Source: Sphingobacterium chuzhouense (GTDB taxonomy: Bacteria > Bacteroidota > Bacteroidia > Sphingobacteriales > Sphingobacteriaceae). Taken from it: DNA of 64,000 nt. Location: contig NZ_JACNYL010000003.1 of the NCBI RefSeq assembly GCF_014692525.1, positions 558,001-622,000 on the forward strand. Reading direction: 5' to 3'. The notes below the pieces were generated by a model. The model saw only the letters and a program-made list of their open reading frames with translations, was not told the origin of the DNA and searched no databases. The position numbers and the translations under genes were made by a program. Shown piece after piece: positions 54,385 through 63,737 of the stretch; position 1 is the stretch's first letter, and each line of letters begins with the position of its first letter.

Positions 54385-54948
54385 CTAGTTAACCTTTCCG
54401 TCGACAATCCGGACGATTGCCCAGCTTTCAGATTTTATTTTTGATAAATTAGAGCGAAATCGAAGTGCAATATCCGACTTAAGCCAAGTTGTTCCCTCCT
54501 TATTCTCCAGCACATCAATAATCGAAAATTTCTGTGTTGGGATACGGTTGTCTGTCTGACCGTCATTCACGGAAACGTTCGATATAATCCAGCTTCGCTG
54601 TGTAGGCTTCGCTGATTCCTGGCCGAGGTATCTAAAAGCAATATATATCGGTTTTCCAGGTGTTGTCCACGAAGAGAGGTCGGCCTCTCCAGATTTAACA
54701 AACTTCTTGTCTGTCGCCAGATGAAACTCTTCGGTCAGATCATTCCATGTTGCTTTGCCTATGTTTTCCATGTCATAGTGACCATTAAAATCGGTAGAAA
54801 CCAGAATGGAAAGATTGTTCTCCTGCGAACCATATTGTACCGCATTGCTAAATGACAGCGTTTGAGCGAAACTTGCATGCGCAAAAAACAATATACACCA
54901 TACTAAGGTTATCGTCGTTGGATTTATAAAACTAACTTTTCTCATCAT
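54385..54948 (-). CDS. exported single-domain DUF5017-like protein
   Basis: The 187-residue protein has a signal peptide (TTITLVWCILFFAHASFAQ) and then only the DUF5017-type domain. That domain shows QYGSQENNLSILVSTDFNG, ATWNDLTEEFHLATDKKF, GKPIYIAFRYLGQESAKPTQRSWIISNVSV and the end ESWAIVRIVDGKVN. It closely resembles the N-terminal domain of the esterase fusion at 57678 and the C-terminal domain of 8455-9633. There is no lipobox, so it would be periplasmic or secreted. The domain is probably carbohydrate-binding, inferred from its fusion to enzymes. Confidence 0.75.
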   Translation of the reverse strand: MMRKVSFINPTTITLVWCILFFAHASFAQTLSFSNAVQYGSQENNLSILVSTDFNGHYDMENIGKATWNDLTEEFHLATDKKFVKSGEADLSSWTTPGKPIYIAFRYLGQESAKPTQRSWIISNVSVNDGQTDNRIPTQKFSIIDVLENKEGTTWLKSDIALRFRSNLSKIKSESWAIVRIVDGKVN

Positions 54949-54970
54949 ACTTTAATTTATCGTTTACAAT

Positions 54971-57676
54971 TTATTTGACTTCTTGAAATAACGTGGCCCC
55001 GGGCTCTAACAACTCCATTGACCATAGGGCGCTCAATGCCGCATATTTAGCTGCAGCAAGGGATTCGCCATGTACAGGTTTGGGAAACGTCTGCGAAAGA
55101 TTTCGCATTGAAGACATCGATGTGTTTGCACCGAAGCTCCATATATACTTCAGCAAGACGGCACGATTACTCGCCGTATTACTCATAAACTGCTGGTAAT
55201 AAAGTAAAGGTAGCGCCCGTAGCGTGGAACGTGATCCCAGATCATACATGTCGTTCAACTTGCCACGGTATAGCGGTGGCAAAAAGGATGCGTCCAAATT
55301 TTCCAGGATAACCTTTTTAATCGCTTTGTCGTCAGTTGTCAGCCAAGCCCAAAACAGGGCCTCTGCCTGATAATATCCGGCAGCAGAATATTTGGCATTT
55401 GCATAGAATTTAATATTCCGATCCGCAATTTTCCGGTATATCTCGTTGTTGGGACCACTGTCGATATAGGCCGCATAAGTTTGTGCCGCTAGGATATCGG
55501 CAAGAACCCACGAGGGTCCTGTTTCTTGGCGGCTACGCCCGGCTTGTCCGAGTCCATAAAGTCCGGCAGCAGCATTTCCCTTTGCATAGTCCTTTGGCCT
55601 ACTCACTTTTAAAGAGTCGGATTTGGCTTCATCAATATAGAATGTCTCTGCCCAATCAAGAAAACGATAGCAGACATCCAGATATGCCTTTCTCTTCGTT
55701 TCATTTTTCACATAGCGAGACAGCTGGAATAAAGCCAAAGCCATCTGTCCACCATCTGCTACGTTGTAGCCACTCGCATGTTCAGAATATCCCATAGGCA
55801 ATGCACCATTTGGCAGTTGACGTTCTACCAACATGTCGCAGAAACGTATCGCACTTTCCCTGATGTCTGCGGGAGATATCTTTTGCCATAGGTCGCTATT
55901 TTTTGCAAAGTGCTGGGGATTTCTGTCCAGAAAATCTAGATATGCAAACATCGCCCGAACACCGTACGCATCGCCAAAATAATGATGGCTATACCGACCA
56001 TCGGGATATTTTTTCTGAATCTTGACCAAATGTATAAATGCTTCCAACATCGAACGTTCTATATCCACTGTCTCTTGTATGTGGTCATGGGAATTCGGTG
56101 TCTCCAGCGCTATCGTCCAATCAAATTGCTTAAACGAAAAGTCTGCCGGAACCTCCCCAAATTGTATAATCCGTTCGAGTGTTTTTCTCGGTGCAATCTC
56201 TACATCTACCTTCTTTTGGAGTGTGCCCGCTATATTCAAAGAAAGTTTTCCTTTTATCACCTCCGCGGTAGGGTTTTGAAGCGTAATGATAAATTTGGGT
56301 ACAACACTCTCCTTGTTCTTTTGCGTAGTCGTGTTGATGGCGATTTTCAATACACGGGGTGTGTTTAGGATAAAGTGGGCTACATTCACTAACATACCTC
56401 GCAGATCGGATTGGTTGACTAGCTGCGTGGGTTGGATGCCAAAGGCTGCAATCGAAGCATTGCCATAGATGCCCCCGGCGTGTATATCCAGATGTGCTAC
56501 CGTTCTGCCATCCTCAGTTGTCAAAAGCGGAATTATACGCTTTTCTCTATCCGAGCGGTGGTCGTAATCTTTTTTCGTATCGGTTCCATTCAATGATCCA
56601 GGAAATTCGGCTAACGTATTTGCCAAAATATGGCTCCCCTTTATGTCCTGTCGTTCTAAATTTCCAAAAGGTGAGCCTTTCGTTGAGACCACCTTTAAAA
56701 GCCCCTCTTGAGGTATAGATTGGAAAAAGGGATCTATGATCCATTTGGGGAACGTAATGTCATTTTCTTGAAAAGGTAAGGTCAATGGTAGAAGCGCCGA
56801 AGTAGGGGCATAAATACCTGTTTCATTTTCGCATAGCGATACATCTCCAATAGCAAAGGTCATTGCTTTTTCTCTCCAGACCGTCATTAAATTAGCACCC
56901 ATCGCAAGGGAGTCTACACGATTAGGATCAAGCAGGGGATACATTTCCTCGGACGCATTCCAGCCTTCTGGTATAAAATCCGCTAGCGAAACTGTGTACT
57001 CTTCCCAGTCCAAGGTGAGCGGCACGAATGTGATCCACTTTTTATTATCGCGATCCTTAATCTGTAGCGATAATAAATCCATATAGTGATTGCCTTTCGC
57101 TTTAAAAGCTAATACGGATCTTGATGCAGCTGATTGGGCAGCAATAGAAAATTGGGCGTACACATCACGCATGCCCTTTTCCTTGGTAGAGAATTCCAGT
57201 CCTTTTCCCATACTGTTCGGAAGATTCACCGTTTGGATTGCCGGTTTCTCCATCGAAGCCAATCTAGGTTTCCTTGGCGGTTCTATGATTTGGTAATTGT
57301 TGCTGTTGCCAAAATCAACCGCAACCACCGGCTTTATTGGTTTAGGCGTATAATCAAAGGCTGCCTCCCCGATAACGACAAGGTTTCCACCCTTCGTTAA
57401 ATAATTACTGATGGCCTGTCGGCTTTGTGCCGGACATTGCGTATCTCCCGCGATGAGTAGCAATCGTCCTTGGTCGACGGAAATATCTGATAAGCTGTTG
57501 GCCGTTATAGGCTGCATCTGGAGATTCTTTTCCGTTAAATCTTTTCTCAACGCGGTCGATTGGATCAACGTTTCCCCAAATACCAACACTTTCTCTTGTG
57601 CAAATAATGTAACAGGCAAAAGAATTGATAGGAATAAACTTGCTAAATAAACTTGCTTCATGATACTATCTTTCAT
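54971..57676 (-). CDS. large exported multidomain protein, probable glycan-active enzyme with alpha/alpha-barrel C-terminus
   Basis: The 901-residue protein (real start may be the ATG before KQVYLAS, 57661) has a signal peptide (LASLFLSILLPVTLFAQ). Residues about 27-110 look like a class I glutamine-amidotransferase/ThuA-like fold (VLVFGET, GRLLLIAGDTQ, GGNLVVIGE). Residues about 110-290 are beta-rich and carbohydrate-binding-like. The C-terminal 350 residues are alpha-helical repeats (YGVRAMFAYLDFLDRNPQ, GGQMALALFQLSRYVKN, AAGLYGLGQAGRSRQETGPSWVLADILAAQTYAAYID), as in six-hairpin glycosidases and lyases. It lies 1 bp after the esterase fusion. I do not recognise a named family. Confidence 0.6.
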   Translation of the reverse strand: MKDSIMKQVYLASLFLSILLPVTLFAQEKVLVFGETLIQSTALRKDLTEKNLQMQPITANSLSDISVDQGRLLLIAGDTQCPAQSRQAISNYLTKGGNLVVIGEAAFDYTPKPIKPVVAVDFGNSNNYQIIEPPRKPRLASMEKPAIQTVNLPNSMGKGLEFSTKEKGMRDVYAQFSIAAQSAASRSVLAFKAKGNHYMDLLSLQIKDRDNKKWITFVPLTLDWEEYTVSLADFIPEGWNASEEMYPLLDPNRVDSLAMGANLMTVWREKAMTFAIGDVSLCENETGIYAPTSALLPLTLPFQENDITFPKWIIDPFFQSIPQEGLLKVVSTKGSPFGNLERQDIKGSHILANTLAEFPGSLNGTDTKKDYDHRSDREKRIIPLLTTEDGRTVAHLDIHAGGIYGNASIAAFGIQPTQLVNQSDLRGMLVNVAHFILNTPRVLKIAINTTTQKNKESVVPKFIITLQNPTAEVIKGKLSLNIAGTLQKKVDVEIAPRKTLERIIQFGEVPADFSFKQFDWTIALETPNSHDHIQETVDIERSMLEAFIHLVKIQKKYPDGRYSHHYFGDAYGVRAMFAYLDFLDRNPQHFAKNSDLWQKISPADIRESAIRFCDMLVERQLPNGALPMGYSEHASGYNVADGGQMALALFQLSRYVKNETKRKAYLDVCYRFLDWAETFYIDEAKSDSLKVSRPKDYAKGNAAAGLYGLGQAGRSRQETGPSWVLADILAAQTYAAYIDSGPNNEIYRKIADRNIKFYANAKYSAAGYYQAEALFWAWLTTDDKAIKKVILENLDASFLPPLYRGKLNDMYDLGSRSTLRALPLLYYQQFMSNTASNRAVLLKYIWSFGANTSMSSMRNLSQTFPKPVHGESLAAAKYAALSALWSMELLEPGATLFQEVK

Positions 57677-57677
57677 A

Positions 57678-59327
57678 TTATTTCGTCATTAACCGTTCCT
57701 CCAGCCAAGTGTATGCAGCGGCTTTCGCTGTCGGGTAGAATGTATGTCCATCTTTATGTAGTAAATAAGAAATATCGGCTTGTTTTTTAGGGTTGTTCGT
57801 TTTATAATAGTCGTAAATCGTTGTATAGCCTTCGATCAACTGTGGTTGACCTTTGTAAAACGGATCTCTCAATGAAAAAAGATAGAAAACGGATCGGGAT
57901 GCATTCAGCATCAGCATAATATTGACATTTTTTGTCAACGACTGTTTCGAGGGAGAATCCAAATAAACACGCAAAGCTGTCTGGTCGTCAGACCATAGCT
58001 CCGGCAAATAGGCGACCATACCTCCGGAATTAATCACTGCTGCCTTTACCCTGTCATCCAATGCAGATAGCAGGATAGCATCCCAGGCACCGAGCGAATG
58101 ACCTATTATCCCCACATGCTCTTGATCTACAAAATCATAGGTAAGCATGAGATTAAGACCGACCTGTAGATCCCAGACAGCTTTCCCGTTTAGTCCGAAT
58201 TTAGGATATCTTTCACGCATCTTCCCGGAAAAAGCGGCCATATTTTCTTTAAAGCCTTTATTGGACAATAGTCTGCGTTCGCCATAACCTGCTCTATCAG
58301 GTGCAAAAACGACGAACCCCCGTTGCACCAAATCCAAACCGTAATGTCCAGATAATCTCTTCAAGGAGTCTGTTCTGTCTTTTATAGGCTCATCATATAA
58401 ATTGACTACCCTATTTTTACCGAAGATATAGGTTGGATGAGGGCATAACATTAAAGGAAGTTTAGCTCCCGCCGGAATATTCAATGGGAGTAGGATATAA
58501 GCATAAGAAAATTCATCCGTATCCACCTTATACTTAACATGCCAGCGCTCATAACCATCTTGTTTTGTTTTCTCAAGCACTTCCATATTTCCCAATTGTT
58601 GCATGACCCCTGGGTTAGGTCCATTCTTAAGATAACTGTCATACATTATCTTTTTTAAATATTCTTGTGTTACACCGGCATCGCTGCTAGATTTGTTTTT
58701 ATCAACATATGCCTTATCCGCGGACTTGGCAGGCGGTTCGAATGATACGGTTCTGCCAGAGATGATGGGCTTCGTATCGGGAAGCAGTATCTGTACAACC
58801 GCCCAGCTCTCCGTTTTTTTCTTTGTCATTCTGGAACGATACTGTATCCCTTTGCTGTTGTTTTCCCACCCCACATTCTCATCGTTATCTTTATGATTGA
58901 TGAACAACCAGTCCGAGAGATTTACGGGCATACGGTTATGTTTAAATGCCATACTTTGTATTCTCCACATCCGCTGTGTAGGTTTAGGTGTCGCTGGCGC
59001 ACTATATTTAAACGCGATAAATAATGCCTTTCCTTGTTCGACAAATGGGGTAAAGTCTAAATTACCTGAGCCTACAAAAGGACTTCCCGAACTTAATGTT
59101 GCCATGGCAGTAATATCTTTCCAGTTGGATTGGCTAATATCTTCTATCGTGCTTCCTCCGTTAAAATCAGTAGACATATAAATTGTAAGGTCATTTGTCT
59201 GAGAGCCGTACACAACACTGGACCTGAAAGCAAATGAATATTGATCCACTGACGAAGCCCCAGTATTCATAACAAATACACATAGAAAGAGGAAGAATGT
59301 CGATAAATAGTTTTTAAGAGGCATCAT
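57678..59327 (-). CDS. fusion of DUF5017-like domain and alpha/beta-hydrolase (acetyl-esterase-like)
   Basis: The 549-residue protein has a signal peptide (MMPLKNYLSTFFLFLCVFVMNTGA). Residues about 35-185 form a DUF5017-like domain (VVYGSQTNDLTIYMSTDFNG, SNWKDITAMATLSSGSPF, PKPTQRMWRIQ). Residues about 220-549 form an alpha/beta-hydrolase: LPLMLCPHP, GFVVFAPDRAGYGERR, the nucleophile elbow GHSLG at 409-413 (Ser411), and a late His528 in HKDGHTF. It is the first gene of PUL B, immediately after the paired operators. It most likely de-esterifies the substrate, with the first domain holding it. The ATG at 59324 is equally possible. Confidence 0.85.
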   Translation of the reverse strand: MMPLKNYLSTFFLFLCVFVMNTGASSVDQYSFAFRSSVVYGSQTNDLTIYMSTDFNGGSTIEDISQSNWKDITAMATLSSGSPFVGSGNLDFTPFVEQGKALFIAFKYSAPATPKPTQRMWRIQSMAFKHNRMPVNLSDWLFINHKDNDENVGWENNSKGIQYRSRMTKKKTESWAVVQILLPDTKPIISGRTVSFEPPAKSADKAYVDKNKSSSDAGVTQEYLKKIMYDSYLKNGPNPGVMQQLGNMEVLEKTKQDGYERWHVKYKVDTDEFSYAYILLPLNIPAGAKLPLMLCPHPTYIFGKNRVVNLYDEPIKDRTDSLKRLSGHYGLDLVQRGFVVFAPDRAGYGERRLLSNKGFKENMAAFSGKMRERYPKFGLNGKAVWDLQVGLNLMLTYDFVDQEHVGIIGHSLGAWDAILLSALDDRVKAAVINSGGMVAYLPELWSDDQTALRVYLDSPSKQSLTKNVNIMLMLNASRSVFYLFSLRDPFYKGQPQLIEGYTTIYDYYKTNNPKKQADISYLLHKDGHTFYPTAKAAAYTWLEERLMTK

Positions 59328-59356
59328 AGTCTAACATCTAAGAGGAAATTTAATTA

Positions 59357-59370
59357 CGGTTACGTAACCG
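59357..59370. promoter_or_regulatory. LacI-type operator, proximal site of PUL B
   Basis: CGGTTACGTAACCG is a perfect 14-bp palindrome beginning 30 bp upstream of the ATG at 59327. It matches the distal site and the two sites before PUL G. Confidence 0.7.
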
Positions 59371-59489
59371 CCATTTTTTCATGATATTATAATCCCTATA
59401 TCAAATTCTCACAGTTAAATAACTGTTTGCAAATGTAGAAGACTTTTTAAGTTTTAAATTGTTTTTAGTTTATGTCATTTGAAACGCTT

Positions 59490-59503
59490 CGGTTACGTAA
59501 CCG
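59490..59503. promoter_or_regulatory. LacI-type operator, distal site of PUL B, inside a 22-bp palindrome
   Basis: The same CGGTTACGTAACCG core is extended on both sides (GCTT/AAGC) to a perfect 22-bp palindrome at 59486-59507. It is 133 bp centre to centre from the proximal site. Between the two lies another inverted repeat, ACAGTTA-AA-TAACTGT, at 59411-59426. No gene is visible in 59328-59573. Confidence 0.7.
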
Positions 59504-59573
59504 AAGCACGTTAATCAAATGTAAACACTAAAAACTAAACAACAAAATAAAATCTAAAGTATTTTTACTCCCT

Positions 59574-59616
59574 AAATGAAACTCCCGAGAATTATTTGTT
59601 CTCGGGAGTTTCATTT
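59574..59616. terminator. bidirectional intrinsic terminator after the oxidoreductase operon
   Basis: An 18-bp perfect stem (59574-59591 with 59599-59616) around the loop TTATTTG contains CTCCCGAGAA/TTCTCGGGAG. It lies about 40 bp after the stop at 59659 and insulates block A from the PUL B promoter. Confidence 0.9.
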
Positions 59617-59658
59617 AACGTATTTTTTCTATGTTGCTCTATGCTTTAAATATAAACC

Positions 59659-61047
59659 CTAAATCCCTTCATCCTCTATCGTCTTAGCCTCCTCAAGTGC
59701 CTTGGTGGTCAAATAGTACTTCGCTAGTATAAACGATTTTTCCCATGCAGGTAAAACACCGTCCTTCCGATATTGTAAGAATCCGTCCAACACCTTTGCA
59801 AAATGGTCTTCATGGCTTAGATAGAGATTTTCCGGGATGATGATTTTATAGCCGCCTGATACTTTCTCTGCTGTTAGACCTGTCAGGTTACCGATATTGC
59901 TTAACGCATCCTTCAACTGCGTTTCGAAATTAGGAATATCATCATTCGGTGTGATAAAAACAGCTGTTTTACCCTCTTCATCAGGCTTAATCTCTATTTT
60001 CAACCGATTAGTAAGAAAGTGTGCATAAAACTGATCTCCTCTCCCATCCAACGACTCTGCGTGCCATCTCACATCAATGGAAACCGGCACCCCTTTAAAG
60101 GTATACTCCATTCTTCCATTGCTAAAAACATCGATATGGTCATTGTCAACGACATGTTTTTGCAATACAGATGGGAAGACGGATAAGCCAGTCGACTTTT
60201 GAAACTGTTCCTTCGACAGGCTAGTTTTCCATCGTTGTGAACTAGTAAGTTTCACATCTTGATCGACGTCGATAACCGTTTCCGATGATAACATCCATTG
60301 TACCAAATCGATATAGTGTGTCGTGACATCGACAAGCCCCTCGCCTTGCTTTTCCGTATCAAAAAACAATGCTGGACGTAAAAGTGGTTTACCGGAAACA
60401 TCCTTGATAAAGTGATGCACACTTTTGAATAGAATCGCCACCTTATCATCCTCCGCCGTTAATAATCCACCCGAAAAATCTTTATTATTCAGCAGCGATT
60501 TGACAATTTGGTTTTTTACATCATATCGTTCTGTCATCATATCGTAAACCAATACCTGTTCTTTCTCTCCATTACCTTCCATCAAAGCCTCCAGTTTACG
60601 ATAACCTGTAGCATCGATGACCAAAGGCTTGTCAGCAAAAACGTCTCGATTTTGCTGAACGGATTTTTGGATATAGTCTATCTTCCGTTGATTATCCCCA
60701 GCCAGCACTACAACATTCCCTGCTGTTGGATCAAATGCTTTTTCCAAAAAGTCCGCTCCAAAATAATCGACAATCTTCCATTGTGTTGGCTCACTCTCCC
60801 GCGTATTATATTGCGTGATCAGTTGTTTATATCCTTCCACTGTGGCAATGGAATCTGCAAATAAATGCACGACTGAATCGATACCAGGATGAATATGTTT
60901 CTGCACTAAAGCCGCATGAAAATGCTGCGGATCGATAACAGTCAATTTGGCTTTCTCTTCTTTTTTTTGGTTAGAAGGATTTTCACCGGCACATCCAACT
61001 CCGCAAAGAAGGATTATGAGTAAAGAAAAATAGCTTAATGTTCTCAT
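59659..61047 (-). CDS. Gfo/Idh/MocA-type oxidoreductase-like lipoprotein with Oxidoreduct_C domain
   Basis: The ATG at 61047 (MRTLSYF) is chosen because it opens with a lipoprotein signal (LLIILLCGVGC); the longer frame to 61194 lies inside the upstream gene. The 462-residue product has a Rossmann-like start (KLTVIDPQHFHAALVQ, GNVVVLAGDN) and FADKP near 138-141, the counterpart of the EKP motif. The C-terminal region (DVTTHYIDLVQWML, RMEYTFKGVPVSIDVRW) matches the putative oxidoreductase C-terminal domain. Lipid anchoring of a sugar oxidoreductase-like protein is seen in Bacteroidota. The sugar substrate is unknown. Confidence 0.85.
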   Translation of the reverse strand: MRTLSYFSLLIILLCGVGCAGENPSNQKKEEKAKLTVIDPQHFHAALVQKHIHPGIDSVVHLFADSIATVEGYKQLITQYNTRESEPTQWKIVDYFGADFLEKAFDPTAGNVVVLAGDNQRKIDYIQKSVQQNRDVFADKPLVIDATGYRKLEALMEGNGEKEQVLVYDMMTERYDVKNQIVKSLLNNKDFSGGLLTAEDDKVAILFKSVHHFIKDVSGKPLLRPALFFDTEKQGEGLVDVTTHYIDLVQWMLSSETVIDVDQDVKLTSSQRWKTSLSKEQFQKSTGLSVFPSVLQKHVVDNDHIDVFSNGRMEYTFKGVPVSIDVRWHAESLDGRGDQFYAHFLTNRLKIEIKPDEEGKTAVFITPNDDIPNFETQLKDALSNIGNLTGLTAEKVSGGYKIIIPENLYLSHEDHFAKVLDGFLQYRKDGVLPAWEKSFILAKYYLTTKALEEAKTIEDEGI

Positions 61048-61048
61048 T

Positions 61049-62368
61049 TTACAAACTCCACTTTCTAATTTTATGCCCATAAACCGCATAATAGACGAGA
61101 TATAGGTAGCAAGGAAGTAATACCCAATACGCTTCGCGTAAACCATATCCATCAGCAAAATAACCGTAAACCATAGGTAAGATAGCGTTACCACACAGTC
61201 CCATGATCATCAATGATGCACCGACTTTCGTAAATCTCCCCAAGCCGTCCAGTGCTAATGGCCAGATACCTGCCCATGTCAAAGAATTAGAGATTCCAAG
61301 CAAGGTAATGAACCAAATAGATATATCAGCCGTATGTCCCAAAAACGTAACTTCCCCTTTCGCGTAAACAATAAGCAAGGAAAGCACAGCACCCAATACG
61401 GTGACAATCTGTAATAGCGTTGTTTGACTGATTAATCTTGGCGTAACGGCAATTCCCAGGAAATAACCTACAATCGCCATCGCCAGCGTATATGAAGGGA
61501 ATACTTTTGCTTCCACAAGCGAGATACCCATAGATCCCGCATAATTGATAATGGTGTCGATCGATATCACCTGTGCGCCTACATGGATAAAAATAGCCAC
61601 GGCACCCAAAATGAGATGGGGGAACTGGAAAATACTGGTTTTATTGCTATTTGTTTCGGCAACTTCTTCACTTTCTTCGTCTGTATTAATCTCCGGAAGT
61701 GGAGAATACCGCACACCGATACCGATCAACAGCATAGCTACACCAACAACAGCATACGGTACAATAACACGCCGAATCAATTCATCAAGAGCAGCTGCGC
61801 GATCAGTATCTGTCATATCTGCTAAACTATCAAACATAGCTTGGTCTGTTGGACGTAATACAGCAGCGGCAAATAATATCGGCGCCAAAATCCCTGCAAA
61901 TTTATTACAGATGCCCATAATACTGATACGCTGTGCAGCCCGTTCCTTCGGTCCCAAAATAGTAATATAGGGATTCGCGGCAGTTTGTAGAATAGCTAGA
62001 CCAACACCGATGGTAAACAATCCGGCCAGAAACACCTCGTATGTACGCGTCATCGCAGCCGGGATAAAAATAAATGCCCCTGTCGCCAACGCGAGAAATC
62101 CCACCATCATCCCCTTTTTGAATCCAACAGCTTTTAATAGATACGAGGAAGGTACCGACATGACAAAATAAGCGATGTAAAAAGCGAATGCTACCAGATA
62201 GGACTGGAAATGCGTCAGTTCACAAGCAATTTTAAAATAGGGTATCAGTATCGCGTTAATCCATGATAAGAAACCGAAAATAAAAAATAATAAGGCAATA
62301 ATACCAATGGAAATAGTCGTTTCCCTTTTGGTCAGGCTCGCCACCGTTTTTAGCGTTGTTGCACTCAT
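61049..62368 (-). CDS. FucP/GluP-family MFS sugar:proton symporter
   Basis: The 439-residue protein has about twelve membrane segments. Family signatures are LFFIFGFLSWINAILIPYFKIACELTHFQSYLVAFAFYIAYFVMSVPSSYLL, GFKKGMMVGFLALATGAFIFIPAA and GLAILQTAANPYITILGPKERAAQRISIMGICNKFAG. These match the fucose/glucose-galactose permease group. It would carry the monosaccharides or small oligosaccharides released in the periplasm into the cytosol. It lies 7 bp after one oxidoreductase gene and 1 bp before another, so import and oxidation appear coupled. Confidence 0.92.
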   Translation of the reverse strand: MSATTLKTVASLTKRETTISIGIIALLFFIFGFLSWINAILIPYFKIACELTHFQSYLVAFAFYIAYFVMSVPSSYLLKAVGFKKGMMVGFLALATGAFIFIPAAMTRTYEVFLAGLFTIGVGLAILQTAANPYITILGPKERAAQRISIMGICNKFAGILAPILFAAAVLRPTDQAMFDSLADMTDTDRAAALDELIRRVIVPYAVVGVAMLLIGIGVRYSPLPEINTDEESEEVAETNSNKTSIFQFPHLILGAVAIFIHVGAQVISIDTIINYAGSMGISLVEAKVFPSYTLAMAIVGYFLGIAVTPRLISQTTLLQIVTVLGAVLSLLIVYAKGEVTFLGHTADISIWFITLLGISNSLTWAGIWPLALDGLGRFTKVGASLMIMGLCGNAILPMVYGYFADGYGLREAYWVLLPCYLYLVYYAVYGHKIRKWSL

Positions 62369-62375
62369 CCCTTAT

Positions 62376-63725
62376 TTAGATTTTGGGTTCCCAGCCTTTG
62401 GCATATTCCCTTGACCAAAATTCTTGCATGATTTTCTTATCATTGCGTATATGTCCATTAGATGGGTCTATTTCCAGCTGCTTACCAGAACGCAAAGCGA
62501 TATTGCCCAATTGTACCAACAGTGTACTTTGATGACCACTAATAATATCCGAATTTAGATTTCCACCGTTATTGATAGCCGAAAACATATTCTGTATATG
62601 AATAGCATCTAATTGCTGCGAGGGACTTGTTAAACTCGCTGTATTAATCGGTCCACTATCTTTTACTTCTTTTACAAGTTTTCCCTTCACATCAAATATT
62701 TTGTAGGAGTTGGCTCCGTCAATCTGTAACGATCCATTTGTCCCATAAAACATCACACCCACATTCGATCCTTCTGTTGGCGTGCCGTTACAACTTCTTC
62801 CTTCCCATGTAATTAATTTATCCGGACCAAACTCGATGCTGATCACCTGGGTGTCTGGAGTCTCCCAGTCGTCCTGATAGGCATAACGTCCCCCATTCGA
62901 ACTAACCCGAGTCGGATAATCCACCTGTAGTCCCCAACGTGCCAGATCCACCATGTGCGTACCGTTGTTTAATGCCTCACCCGTACCCCAATGCCAGAAC
63001 CAGTGCCAATTATAATGGATCAGATTGTCTTGAAAATCCCTTCGCGGGGCAGGTCCCTGCCACAGGTCAAAGTCAAGCCATTCCGGTACGGCTATCTTCT
63101 TACCCACACCAATGGACGGACGGTTATTCGCATACCAAGTTTTAGCATAAAACACTTTCCCTATTGTACCATTATGTACCTCTTGGATACCCTTGACCAC
63201 ATTTGGCCACGACCTGCGTTGGTTTCCCATCTGGATAACGTTCTTATGTTTATTTACCGCATTGATCAGTAGCTCACCTTCCCTTGGATTATGCCCGCAT
63301 GGTTTTTCCAGATACACGTGCTTTCCGGCCTGCGAGGCCAAGATAGCAGCTGGTGCATGCCAATGATCCGGTGCTGCAACGACCAACACATCCACATCTT
63401 TACTTTCCAACGATTTTCTGAAATCTGCAAAACCCGTTGCTGTTGCCTGTTGATATTTTGTCAGTCCTTTTATACATTTGTCGATGGCACGGCTGTCCAC
63501 ATCACATACGTGGATAATCTCACTATTGGGTTGCGCAGCGAAATTTTGTGCTAACGCATTTCCCCTCGCATTAACCCCCATCATAGATATGCGCAGTTTA
63601 TTATTCGCTCCTATGATATTGTTATAGCTTTTAGCACTAAATGCCGGTAATACACCTCCTACACCAATTGCTGCCGAAGCAATCAATGTCTTTTTTATGA
63701 AGTCTCTTCTTGAATTATTGTTCAT
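62376..63725 (-). CDS. Gfo/Idh/MocA-family oxidoreductase with Tat signal
   Basis: The 449-residue protein begins with a twin-arginine signal (NSRRDFIKKTLIASAAIGVGGVLPAFSA, Arg6-Arg7). The NAD(P)-binding part has ISMMGVNARGNALAQ and HVCDVDSRA. VVAAPDHWHAPAAILASQAGKHVYLEKPCGHNPREG follows, with the EKP motif at 140-142. The C-terminal half has NWHWFWHWGTGEALNNGTHMVDLARWGL. Exported members bind the cofactor before folding and act on sugars; some relatives are glycosidases of the GH109 type. It is 12 bp downstream of a second oxidoreductase. Confidence 0.92.
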   Translation of the reverse strand: MNNNSRRDFIKKTLIASAAIGVGGVLPAFSAKSYNNIIGANNKLRISMMGVNARGNALAQNFAAQPNSEIIHVCDVDSRAIDKCIKGLTKYQQATATGFADFRKSLESKDVDVLVVAAPDHWHAPAAILASQAGKHVYLEKPCGHNPREGELLINAVNKHKNVIQMGNQRRSWPNVVKGIQEVHNGTIGKVFYAKTWYANNRPSIGVGKKIAVPEWLDFDLWQGPAPRRDFQDNLIHYNWHWFWHWGTGEALNNGTHMVDLARWGLQVDYPTRVSSNGGRYAYQDDWETPDTQVISIEFGPDKLITWEGRSCNGTPTEGSNVGVMFYGTNGSLQIDGANSYKIFDVKGKLVKEVKDSGPINTASLTSPSQQLDAIHIQNMFSAINNGGNLNSDIISGHQSTLLVQLGNIALRSGKQLEIDPSNGHIRNDKKIMQEFWSREYAKGWEPKI

Positions 63726-63737
63726 AACAAATTGATA

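Noticed and set aside
61048-61194. 49-residue N-terminal extension of the lipoprotein oxidoreductase
   Set aside because: It lies inside the MFS permease gene and would bury the lipoprotein signal that begins at 61047.
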